From assembly GCF_003925875.1 (NCBI RefSeq), contig NZ_AP019309.1:1550001-1614000 (forward strand): DNA of 64,000 nt, read 5' to 3'. The position numbers were made by a program, and so were the translations under genes. Origin of the DNA: Intestinibaculum porci. GTDB lineage: Bacteria > Bacillota_I > Bacilli_A > Erysipelotrichales > Coprobacillaceae. Below, piece after piece: positions 7,490-14,931 of this stretch. The stretch's first letter is position 1. Each line of letters opens with the position of its first letter. The notes under the pieces are model-generated. The model saw only the letters and a list, made by a program, of their open reading frames with translations, was not told the origin of the DNA and did not search any database.

Positions 7490-7512
7490 TCAGGTAGGTG
7501 ACTAGTCCTTTT
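7483..7512 (+). terminator. Strong terminator after the 19-aa ORF
   Basis: A perfect 10-bp stem, GGACTAGTCA (7483-7492) with TGACTAGTCC (7499-7508), 6-nt loop, then TTTT. It separates the peptide transcript from the downstream glycosidase-like gene. Confidence 0.9.
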
Positions 7513-7685
7513 AATTATGCCTTTTCTCATCACATAAAAAGCGCAAAGAACCCATAATTACCCACAATATGACTAAAATATAACTCAACTATAAAAATAA
7601 AAAGAAGTTCCTTAAGTATACTTTAAGCACCCTTGATAAATTTTCTTTTCTCCCTTATGGTGAAAAGGCGAAAGGAGTGCGTTTT
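7513..7685 (+). promoter_or_regulatory. AT-rich leader of the DUF5722-like gene
   Basis: About 170 bp with no ORF. It holds a near-palindrome at 7611-7627 around a perfect AAGTATACTT core (7614-7623), which could be an operator or the -10 area. No convincing -35/-10 pair was found. An AAAGGAG site (7671-7677) precedes the downstream ATG. Confidence 0.35.
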
Positions 7686-9677
7686 ATGAAACGAGTATTG
7701 ATCAGCGTGATGACGCTGACCATGATGTTTGGGATTATGAGTGGAAAGGTGCAAAGTGTTCAGGCCGCAGCCACATCATTTCAGGTTTCTGTTACGTCAT
7801 CAAAAGTGACAATAAATGTGAAGGGATATAAAACATCGGGGACAATCTATGGCTATGATGCCAATAGCTATGCAAAAAAGGATAGCCTTAAAGGCATCAG
7901 CAAGGATCTGACCAATACGGGCTCTTTTAAAGTCGGTAGTTATACCAAAGGGAAAAGTCAGACATATAGTTTTGATCGCTATACCAAAGAAGGGAAGGAT
8001 CTTCTCTATAGTAAGTATTATCTGCTTTCAAGCAGTGGCAAGATTATTAAGGGACCGGTCTATGCTACTAAAATCACCTCAGTTAAAAAGAAGATTGGCT
8101 TTACGCAAAATACCAAAAAGGGACTCTATAATGAAAATAGTACGAATATGTCATATGCCAAGGATTTAGGCGTATCATCCATTACAGTGAATTTAGATTT
8201 AGCTTCATTAATGTATGTTAATTCGCATCCGGAAGGATCAATTGCTTTCAAATCACAGGGGAAGACTTATTATTTTGATGCGTCCATGGTCGCTAATTAT
8301 GATGCGATGATCAGCACTGCCAGCAAGAAAAGTATGAATGTCATTGCGATTATTGCGGCCTGGAAAACCAGTGATACCAATCGCTTTTCTTCTTCATTGC
8401 GTTACAAATCTTCAGTAGGGTCACCGTTATTAGGGACCAATACTTCTAATGATATCGGCCGTGATGAATATATCGCGATGATGGAGTTCCTCGCTAACCG
8501 TTATTCGAAAAGCAAGTCAAAAGGGCTGATTAACACTTATGTGATCTCTAATGAAATTGATTTCACGCCCTATTTCTATAACTGTAAGTCGCTGAATACT
8601 TTTATGGCCGAATATGAACGCTCTCTGCGTTTAGCCAACTTAGCGGTAAAGAAGTATGCTGGTGATGCGAACGTGGCGGTGCCATTTACTCATTACTGGA
8701 ATGGTGATGAAAACAAATTAGGAAAAGAAAACAGCGGTTATTCGCTTAAACCTTATCAGATGCTCAACTGGTTAGCGAAAACAACCAATGCGCAAGGAGC
8801 GTATGACTGGGCGATTGCGCCACATATTTATAGTTCTTTAAATACGAAAAGTAATTTCTTGAAAGACGATTCTAAACGTGGCTGGGTCAATGGCAACTAT
8901 AAAACAAGTAAGCAGCTGACTTTTACGAATGTGGAAATCCTGCAAAAATATTTATCGACATCTGCTTTAAAATATAATGGGAAAATACGCTTTGTCTATT
9001 TAACGGAAAGCGGTGTTTCTTCTTCAAGTAACAGCACCAAAGCGAAAAACGAACAGGCTGCCTCTTTAGCTTACGTGTATCTGAAGATTGCTAATTTAAG
9101 CTGTATTAAGAGCTTCAACTATTATCGTCTGCAGGATCATGAAGCAGAAAGCAAGCATCACTTATCGATTGGCTTATTAACGACGGCTGGAAAGAAGAAA
9201 CCGGCTTATACGGTTTATAAAAATATTGATACGTATAACATGCGAACAACTGCCAATAAATATCTGAAATACCTCAGCTTCTATAAAAACGGAAAGACGT
9301 ATTACAGCGTTGCTAATGGTAAGATCAAGTCCTACCAGACACCGATGTCCGTTTTTAGTGGGTATAAATGGTCCTTTAGTTTCCGTAATGCCTTAAAAAG
9401 TTCATTAAAAAAGAATGATCCAGGCATGATCTACAATGTCAAGGCATCGAAAAAGACGAAAACCGCGATGACAATTTCTTACCGTAAAGCAGTCGCAGCG
9501 ACGGGTTATCGTATCAAAGTGAATGGCAAGACGAAAGTGACAACGAAAAAAACATCAGCCCGCATCACCGGACTGAAATCTAAAAAGTCATATAAAATTA
9601 CAGTGCAGGCTTATAAAACGGTGAAAGGCAAGAAACATTATGGCTTTACCACAAGCGTGACTCTCAAAACGAAATAA
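7686..9677 (+). CDS. Secreted glycosidase-like protein (DUF5722-type) with C-terminal Fn3 domain
   Basis: A 663-residue exported protein: Sec signal peptide about residues 1-29 (cleavage near VQAAA), a small N-terminal beta domain, a central TIM-barrel-like domain about 125-520, and a C-terminal fibronectin III-like domain about 580-663 rich in Lys and Thr. The central domain carries VISNEID and YLTESGVSS, which fit the acid/base NE and nucleophile TE of clan GH-A glycosidases; the region looks like DUF5722. The substrate is unknown. The start is the ATG at 7686, 8 nt after AAAGGAG. No sortase motif is present, so it is either released or held by charge. Confidence 0.7.
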   Translation: MKRVLISVMTLTMMFGIMSGKVQSVQAAATSFQVSVTSSKVTINVKGYKTSGTIYGYDANSYAKKDSLKGISKDLTNTGSFKVGSYTKGKSQTYSFDRYTKEGKDLLYSKYYLLSSSGKIIKGPVYATKITSVKKKIGFTQNTKKGLYNENSTNMSYAKDLGVSSITVNLDLASLMYVNSHPEGSIAFKSQGKTYYFDASMVANYDAMISTASKKSMNVIAIIAAWKTSDTNRFSSSLRYKSSVGSPLLGTNTSNDIGRDEYIAMMEFLANRYSKSKSKGLINTYVISNEIDFTPYFYNCKSLNTFMAEYERSLRLANLAVKKYAGDANVAVPFTHYWNGDENKLGKENSGYSLKPYQMLNWLAKTTNAQGAYDWAIAPHIYSSLNTKSNFLKDDSKRGWVNGNYKTSKQLTFTNVEILQKYLSTSALKYNGKIRFVYLTESGVSSSSNSTKAKNEQAASLAYVYLKIANLSCIKSFNYYRLQDHEAESKHHLSIGLLTTAGKKKPAYTVYKNIDTYNMRTTANKYLKYLSFYKNGKTYYSVANGKIKSYQTPMSVFSGYKWSFSFRNALKSSLKKNDPGMIYNVKASKKTKTAMTISYRKAVAATGYRIKVNGKTKVTTKKTSARITGLKSKKSYKITVQAYKTVKGKKHYGFTTSVTLKTK

Positions 9678-9683
9678 GGATAT

Positions 9684-9712
9684 AGCGAAGTGCTTTAGGC
9701 ATTTCGCTTTTT
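9684..9712 (+). terminator. Terminator after the glycosidase-like gene
   Basis: AGCGAA (9684-9689) pairs with TTCGCT (9703-9708), helped by inner TGC/GCA, then TTTTT. Confidence 0.75.
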
Positions 9713-9740
9713 ACGATACAATAGGGATGGAGGTGGTGTT

Positions 9741-9992
9741 ATGTATACGAGCCAAGTCGATTTTTTACTTATTGATCGCATCAATCATGCTTTGAAAGAG
9801 GCTTCTTTACCTTATGAAGTCCATGCCTATAGCGGCTGCGCCGCATGCGGTTTACACCTGGTTTTCCAAGAGGACACGCAGCGAAAAGAAGCTTTAGACG
9901 TTATTAATAAGATTTTAAAGACAAAGTGGTTAGCAATTGTCGAAAACGAGCAGGATCCAACAATGTTATATGTGAAATCAACTTTTGAATAA
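9741..9992 (+). CDS. Hypothetical small cytosolic protein
   Basis: An 83-residue protein without membrane segments. GGAGGTGGTGTT precedes the ATG. It contains a CAAC pair (YSGCAACGL, about residues 31-39) that could bind metal or form a disulfide, within an alpha/beta-like pattern. I do not recognise a family. Confidence 0.55.
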   Translation: MYTSQVDFLLIDRINHALKEASLPYEVHAYSGCAACGLHLVFQEDTQRKEALDVINKILKTKWLAIVENEQDPTMLYVKSTFE

Positions 9993-10001
9993 AATGATAT
10001 C

Positions 10002-10022
10002 ATCTAGTATTATATACTAGAT
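10002..10022. promoter_or_regulatory. Perfect inverted repeat, candidate operator
   Basis: ATCTAGTAT (10002-10010), 3-bp centre, ATACTAGAT (10014-10022). It ends 3 bp before the -35 box of the hemolysin III promoter and is not followed by a T-run, so an operator fits better than a terminator. Confidence 0.5.
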
Positions 10023-10025
10023 ATG

Positions 10026-10054
10026 TTGACTTTCTGTAAAAGCAGTGGTACAGT
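10026..10054 (+). promoter_or_regulatory. Promoter of the hemolysin III gene
   Basis: TTGACT (10026-10031), 17-bp spacer, TACAGT (10049-10054). The expected start point almost coincides with the GGAGGTG ribosome binding site, so the 5' leader is very short. Confidence 0.65.
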
Positions 10055-10073
10055 ATACGCGGAGGTGATGGTT

Positions 10074-10751
10074 ATGTCACGAACAAAATTAGCGGATCGT
10101 GTATTACCAACTTACACAAGAGGAGAAGAAATCTTTAATATGGTGACCCATATTGTTGGCGGTGCGATCGGCGTGGCCGCATTAGTGCTCTGCATTGTCC
10201 GTTCCGCTTTGCATCATAGCGGCTTTGGGATCGCTTCAAGCATTGTTTATGGGATCTCAATGATTTTATTATATACCATGAGTTCGATTTATCATGGCTT
10301 ATCACCAAAGCATGATATTGCGAAAAAAGTTTTTCAGATCATGGATCACTGCACGATTTTCGTGCTTATTGCCGGCACCTATACACCGATTCTTTTATGC
10401 AGTATTATGAAAGCATCTGTCGTGTGGGCTTGGGTCTTATTTGGCATCATCTGGAGTGTCACTGCATTAGGTATTACCCTTAATGCCATTGATATTAAAG
10501 CTTTTGAAAAGTTCTCAATGGCTTGTTACTTAGTGATGGGCTGGTGTATTATCTTTAAGTTTAACTTAGTGATGCAGACAATGGATCTGAAAGGCATTAT
10601 TTTATTAGTATTAGGCGGTGTTGCTTATACTATTGGGACGCTTTTCTATGGTAAGCAGAAAACGACAAAATATATGCATAGTATCTGGCATTTATGGATC
10701 TTAGTGGGAACGCTTCTCCATTTCTTATGTATTTATCTTTATGTTTTGTAA
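10074..10751 (+). CDS. Hemolysin III / PAQR-type membrane protein
   Basis: A 225-residue seven-helix protein of the hemolysin III (YqfA, PAQR-related) family. The family's putative metal-site residues are visible: SSIYHGL, MDHCTIF, and the C-terminal MHSIWHLW stretch with two His. Proteins of this family are implicated in membrane homeostasis; haemolysis is not a safe inference. The start is the ATG at 10074, spaced 6-7 nt from GGAGGTG; the ATG at 10068 is too close. It has its own promoter and terminator, and an inverted repeat upstream suggests specific regulation. Confidence 0.85.
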   Translation: MSRTKLADRVLPTYTRGEEIFNMVTHIVGGAIGVAALVLCIVRSALHHSGFGIASSIVYGISMILLYTMSSIYHGLSPKHDIAKKVFQIMDHCTIFVLIAGTYTPILLCSIMKASVVWAWVLFGIIWSVTALGITLNAIDIKAFEKFSMACYLVMGWCIIFKFNLVMQTMDLKGIILLVLGGVAYTIGTLFYGKQKTTKYMHSIWHLWILVGTLLHFLCIYLYVL

Positions 10752-10771
10752 AAAGGCGCAAGCCTTTTTTT
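10750..10771 (+). terminator. Terminator after the hemolysin III gene
   Basis: AAAAAGGC (10750-10757), GCAA loop, GCCTTTTTT. The stop codon touches the stem. Confidence 0.8.
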
Positions 10772-10839
10772 CTTTTTGGGAAATTTTATGAGCAAGTGTC
10801 TTCACGACGTATATAATAGAAAGGAAGGAAGGTGGAATA

Positions 10840-11703
10840 ATGGGGAAGAAAGCTGTTTTCTTTGACGCGGATGGGACCATACTCAAAAGAAATGTCATTC
10901 GTCCAAGCGTCATCGCTTCTTTAACAAAATTACAGGAGAAAGGGATCTTAACGGTTTTATCAACTGGTCGTTCACTGCCATCGATTCATGCGAGTGCCCT
11001 CAATGATATTGATTTAAGCAATGTGATCAGCGCCGCTGGCGGCTGCGTGATCATCGATCATAAGGTGGTTTCACATGATTATCTCACATATGATCATTTA
11101 AAAGAGTTAATCGATTATCTTGATAGCTATGGCCTTTATTATACGTTAGAATGCAATGATTATCTCTATATCAGAAAAGGAACTTTGGATCATCATAAAA
11201 GGCGCTTTGCGGTTGACGACAATGCCAGTACTGAAGAGAAAGCCAAATGCGCAAAACGTCTTCATAACTTTTTGGTGCAGCTCAAAGAAACGGATGATCC
11301 GCTCTCTTTGCATGTCAATAAAATTCACTGGTTTGAAAATGATGCCATGTATGATTCTGGTAAGACACCATTAAGTTTTGAAGACATCAATGCAAAATTT
11401 GGTGATCGCTTCAATGTTAATCCATTATCTTTTATGCCTGGCAATGGTGGCGGTGAAATTAATGAAAAAGCGATTACCAAAGCGAAAGGAATGGATCTGA
11501 TCATCAAACATTATCATATTGAGGCTGATGATGTGTATGCTATTGGGGATGGCTTTAATGATTTACAGATGCTTGACCACGCAGCGCATGCGATCGCCAT
11601 GGGTAATGCGCCCAAAGCAGTCAAAGAAGCCTGTGAATATGTCACGGATGATATCGATCATGATGGCTTCCAAAAAGCGTTCCAGCATTATCATCTGATC
11701 TAA
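10840..11703 (+). CDS. Cof-type HAD family hydrolase
   Basis: A 287-residue haloacid-dehalogenase phosphatase of the Cof (IIB) class. Motif I is FFDADGTIL with the nucleophile D9 and D11, the Thr motif is STGRS, and motif IV is GDGFNDLQML near residue 232. A large IIB cap lies between about 85 and 195. Such enzymes dephosphorylate sugar phosphates or cofactors; the substrate is not predictable. AAGGAAGGAAGGTGG precedes the ATG, and TATAAT at 10812-10817 is a probable -10. Confidence 0.85.
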   Translation: MGKKAVFFDADGTILKRNVIRPSVIASLTKLQEKGILTVLSTGRSLPSIHASALNDIDLSNVISAAGGCVIIDHKVVSHDYLTYDHLKELIDYLDSYGLYYTLECNDYLYIRKGTLDHHKRRFAVDDNASTEEKAKCAKRLHNFLVQLKETDDPLSLHVNKIHWFENDAMYDSGKTPLSFEDINAKFGDRFNVNPLSFMPGNGGGEINEKAITKAKGMDLIIKHYHIEADDVYAIGDGFNDLQMLDHAAHAIAMGNAPKAVKEACEYVTDDIDHDGFQKAFQHYHLI

Positions 11704-11706
11704 AAA

Positions 11707-11732
11707 AAAACGATGCTTAGGCATCGTTTTTA
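11707..11732. terminator. Bidirectional terminator
   Basis: AAAACGATGC (11707-11716), TTAG loop, GCATCGTTTT (11721-11730), with A- and T-tracts outside. It serves both the HAD gene and the converging diguanylate cyclase gene, whose stop codon is in the loop. Confidence 0.85.
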
Positions 11733-12814
11733 AATACATGGTATTGATTGCGACCGTGCTTTTTAGAATAATAGAGAGCGGTATCGGCTTTTTTAAGAAG
11801 ACTTTTATAAGTGGTAACGTTTTTGACTTCCGCCATGCCAATCGAGCAGGTGACCGGACTTTTCTCTTTAAAGGTGTCCATTAACGTGTTCATAAAATCA
11901 TCTGTTTTCTTTTTGGCGTTCTCGAGCGTGGCATCTTTCATAAAGACAATAAACTCGTCGCCGCCAAAACGGCCGATGATATCTTCCTGACGAAAGTTTT
12001 TCCGTAATGAAGCAGCGACTTCACGTAAAACTTCATCACCATAGATATGTCCGAAAGAATCATTGAAGGTTTTAAAATGATCGATGTCAATAATGAGTAA
12101 AACGCCGCAGTAGCCTTTCTTTAAGGCTTCGGCAATCAAATGTTCACTCAGCTCTTTGGTATAGACTTTGGTCAGGCCATCAAAGTTCTTTTCATTTTCA
12201 ATGGTCATTTCATAGGCGAACTGCCGAATCAGCTTCGATGTCAGGACAAAGTTACAATAGATCGCCAGTAAGCCGAAGATCGTCGCATCGAAGATATCAT
12301 CAAATAAGATCTTTCCGCTTTTGTAAAGAGAAGTAAAGATGATAAAGATGACGACATTGGAAATGACTAGCGGTATATTGTAACGGGGCGGATCGATGAA
12401 TAAAAAGGGCAGTAAAACAAGAATGACATTAAAAGTCACTGCTAGGCCGCTGTAAGAATATTTGGTGCCCATCAGCGTGGAAAATAAAAAAAACAGGCAG
12501 ATAAAGCAGTTATAAATAATGCGGCCGATTTTCTCATGACGAAAGACAGAGGTTTCCGAAAGCAGGAAATAAGCGATAGAAATAACGGCAAGATAGCTAT
12601 AAGGGACGATAAAATGTTTAGAAAAGAGTCCGCTTAACACACACAATAAATACAAAATATCATAAATCATTAGAAAGAAAGCAATATCACGTAAGTTCTT
12701 AATATTACGCTGATAAAGTCGGCCTTTGATTTTGCGATAGGTTTTGTTATCTAACCCGCCGTATAAGAAGGTGTTGACAATTTCTTTGCGGGAATGATGT
12801 TTAAAGAGTTCCAT
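11717..12814 (-). CDS. Membrane-bound diguanylate cyclase (GGDEF)
   Basis: A 365-residue protein with about six N-terminal membrane helices (roughly 43-200), followed by a GGDEF domain (about 212-362) that makes c-di-GMP from two GTP. The active site GRFGGDEFIVF is intact, and RQED lies five residues before GGDEF, matching the RxxD inhibitory I-site, so product feedback is expected. AAGAGGTGATACCCC precedes the ATG. No EAL, HD-GYP or PilZ protein is in this window. The membrane sensor part is not of a named type. Confidence 0.9.
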   Translation of the reverse strand: MELFKHHSRKEIVNTFLYGGLDNKTYRKIKGRLYQRNIKNLRDIAFFLMIYDILYLLCVLSGLFSKHFIVPYSYLAVISIAYFLLSETSVFRHEKIGRIIYNCFICLFFLFSTLMGTKYSYSGLAVTFNVILVLLPFLFIDPPRYNIPLVISNVVIFIIFTSLYKSGKILFDDIFDATIFGLLAIYCNFVLTSKLIRQFAYEMTIENEKNFDGLTKVYTKELSEHLIAEALKKGYCGVLLIIDIDHFKTFNDSFGHIYGDEVLREVAASLRKNFRQEDIIGRFGGDEFIVFMKDATLENAKKKTDDFMNTLMDTFKEKSPVTCSIGMAEVKNVTTYKSLLKKADTALYYSKKHGRNQYHVFKNDA

Positions 12815-12972
12815 GGGGTATCACCTCTTAATTATTATAACGAATATGTTTTGACAATTCTATTTTGTGGTGAAAAATAAATATTTTTTTAAACAGAAGA
12901 GCATCTTTATATAATGAATCCAAAAGGATTGAAAAAAACGATTTATCACTGAAAAAATTGTTTCGTTGGGAA

Positions 12973-13000
12973 TTGTCTTTTTGCTTGTTTTATGTATAAT
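12973..13000 (+). promoter_or_regulatory. Promoter of the lspA operon
   Basis: TTGTCT (12973-12978), 16-bp spacer, TATAAT (12995-13000). Confidence 0.6.
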
Positions 13001-13043
13001 AGGGGGCAAGCAGAGCTATGATCAAAGAAAGGGGAAGGTAAAG

Positions 13044-13550
13044 ATGCAGACAATAACGAAAAAAACAGTCATCGGCTATGGGGTGATCGCTGCGCTGGTG
13101 GTCGTCTTCGATCTGCTTAGTAAAGCGATGATTGTGTCTCATATGCATTTATATCAGAGTATCACGCTGATTCCTCATTTCTTCTTGTTAACCTATATCC
13201 AGAATCGCGGCGCCGCCTGGGGGATTATGCAAGGCCGGTTAGGGCTCTTTAGTCTGATCGGGATCGCCGCCGGCATCGCGATGGTTTATTACTTTTTTAA
13301 GAGCCAGAAAGAGCAAGTCCTTTTGCGTTTAGGTTTAGCGTTGGCTTTTGGCGGGATGTTAGGCAATTTATATGATCGTTTAATCTTAGGCTATGTCCGT
13401 GATTTCCTGAATTTCTATATCTTTGGATATGATTTTCCAGTTTTCAATGTTGCAGATATGGGCGTGACGATCGGAATGGCTCTGATTATCTTACAATTTG
13501 TGATCGAGGAGTATAAGGTATGGACATTAAAAAAATCAATGCCGAAGTAA
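13044..13550 (+). CDS. lspA: Lipoprotein signal peptidase (signal peptidase II)
   Basis: A 168-residue aspartyl peptidase with four membrane helices that cleaves the signal peptide of prolipoproteins after diacylglycerol transfer. The conserved blocks are present: NRGAAWG (N54), GGMLGNLYDRL (N108, D111), the catalytic D120 in YVRDF and D138 in FNVADMG. The start is the ATG at 13044 behind AAAGGGGAAGG; the longer frame to 12966 reaches into the promoter. It overlaps the downstream pseudouridine synthase gene by 31 bp, the common lspA-rluD order of Firmicutes. Confidence 0.95.
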   Translation: MQTITKKTVIGYGVIAALVVVFDLLSKAMIVSHMHLYQSITLIPHFFLLTYIQNRGAAWGIMQGRLGLFSLIGIAAGIAMVYYFFKSQKEQVLLRLGLALAFGGMLGNLYDRLILGYVRDFLNFYIFGYDFPVFNVADMGVTIGMALIILQFVIEEYKVWTLKKSMPK

Positions 13551-14443
13551 CAGACGCTAATGTGCGTTTAGATAAAACTTTAATGAAATATTTAACGGAT
13601 GTATCACGCACCAATGTGCAAAATTACATCAAAGAGGGGTATGTCACCGTCAATGGCAAAAAAGCTAAAGCGAGCATGAAATGCGCGGCTGGCGATGAAA
13701 TTGAAGTGACGATTCCAGAACCTGAAAATACCGATATCTTACCAGAAGATATCCCTTTAGATATTGTTTATGAAGATCATGATGTGATTGTCGTCAATAA
13801 GCCCTCGGGGATGATCGTCCATCCTAGTGCGGGGGTGTATAGCGGGACTTTAGTGAATGCACTGCTTTACCACTGTGACGATTTATCTGGCATTAATGGC
13901 GTCACGCGTCCGGGCATCGTGCACCGCATCGATAAGGAAACCTCGGGTTTATTAATGGTTGCTAAAAATGATTTTGCCCATCAGTCACTCGCTAAGCAGT
14001 TAGAAGCGCACAGTGTGACGAGACGTTATATCGCCTTAGTACATGGCGTGATCAATCATAATTTAGGCCGCATTGAAGCGCCGATTGGCCGCGATCCGAA
14101 AGATCGTCAGAAGATGGCCGTTTCAGCCCATAATTCCAAATCCGCTATCACAAATTTTAAAGTGTTAGAGCGTTACAATGATATGACTTTAGTGGAATGC
14201 CGCCTGGAGACTGGACGTACACATCAGATTCGTGTCCATATGCAATATATTGGGCATCCAGTTTATGGGGATCCAAAATATGGCTATAAGAGCGATGATC
14301 AAAGTCATGGGCAGTACTTACATGCAAAAGTTTTAGGTTTTGTGCATCCGCGCACGCAGGAAGAATTGTATTTTGAAAGTGATCTGCCGGATTATTTTCA
14401 AGAAAAGATTGATGAATTAAGAGGTGAGGCTGATGAGTCATAA
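13520..14443 (+). CDS. RluD-family 23S rRNA pseudouridine synthase
   Basis: A 307-residue RluA/RluD-type enzyme that isomerises uridine to pseudouridine in 23S rRNA. An S4 RNA-binding domain spans about 16-63 (RLDKTLMKYL to VTVNGKKAK), and the catalytic domain spans about 85-290 with the active-site Asp D138 in HRIDKETSGLL. GAGGAG precedes the ATG, which lies inside the end of lspA, so translation is probably coupled. The target position in the RNA cannot be told from sequence. Confidence 0.9.
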   Translation: MDIKKINAEVTDANVRLDKTLMKYLTDVSRTNVQNYIKEGYVTVNGKKAKASMKCAAGDEIEVTIPEPENTDILPEDIPLDIVYEDHDVIVVNKPSGMIVHPSAGVYSGTLVNALLYHCDDLSGINGVTRPGIVHRIDKETSGLLMVAKNDFAHQSLAKQLEAHSVTRRYIALVHGVINHNLGRIEAPIGRDPKDRQKMAVSAHNSKSAITNFKVLERYNDMTLVECRLETGRTHQIRVHMQYIGHPVYGDPKYGYKSDDQSHGQYLHAKVLGFVHPRTQEELYFESDLPDYFQEKIDELRGEADES

Positions 14444-14906
14444 AATTATTACCTGGGATGAATACTTTATGGGCGTTGCCAAGCTTTCAAGCTTCCGCTC
14501 GAAAGATCCTAATACCCAGGTTGGCGCCTGTATTGTCAATCCGGAAAATAAAATTGTCGGCGTTGGCTATAATGGCTTGCCTTGGGGCTGCGAGGATACA
14601 GAATTTCCTTGGAGTGTTCGTGAAGGGAATCTTTATGACACCAAATATCCCTATGTCGTTCATGCGGAGTTAAACGCGATTCTTAATTCCACGCAGAAAC
14701 TCAATGACTGCCGGATTTATGTTTCTTTATTTCCTTGTCATGAATGCGCCAAAGCAATTATTCAGTCTGGCATTAAAGAAATTGTTTACGAAGATGACAA
14801 ATATGATGGCACGCCAAGCAATCGTGCCTCTAAGCGGATGTTAGATGTCGCAAAGGTCCGTTATCGTCAGATTAAAGGCATCGATATTGAAGTGAAAGAA
14901 GGGTAA
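14433..14906 (+). CDS. Deoxycytidylate deaminase (ComEB-type)
   Basis: A 157-residue zinc deaminase converting dCMP to dUMP for thymidylate synthesis. The zinc site is HAE (H77, catalytic E79) and PCHEC (C102, C105). The start is the ATG at 14433, about 6 nt after GAGGTGAG; the GTG at 14424 lies inside the ribosome binding site. The ATG lies within the 3' end of the pseudouridine synthase gene (11-bp overlap), so the three genes form one operon. Confidence 0.9.
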   Translation: MSHKIITWDEYFMGVAKLSSFRSKDPNTQVGACIVNPENKIVGVGYNGLPWGCEDTEFPWSVREGNLYDTKYPYVVHAELNAILNSTQKLNDCRIYVSLFPCHECAKAIIQSGIKEIVYEDDKYDGTPSNRASKRMLDVAKVRYRQIKGIDIEVKEG

Positions 14907-14912
14907 GAAAAA

Positions 14913-14931
14913 AGATCCCCGCGCGGGATCT
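14913..14931 (-). terminator. Terminator for rnhC, probably shared
   Basis: AGATCCC (14913-14919) pairs with GGGATCT (14925-14931). On the minus strand it is followed by TTTTTTC; on the plus strand the T-tract is poor. The rnhC stop codon overlaps the stem. Confidence 0.75.

Noticed and set aside
10840-12814. c-di-GMP riboswitch or effector module near the diguanylate cyclase
   Set aside because: No GEMM-like RNA, PilZ, EAL or HD-GYP protein could be found in the window; the neighbouring HAD gene is only convergent.
14157-14441. 94-codon minus-strand ORF
   Set aside because: Antisense to the conserved catalytic domain of the pseudouridine synthase, without a ribosome binding site.
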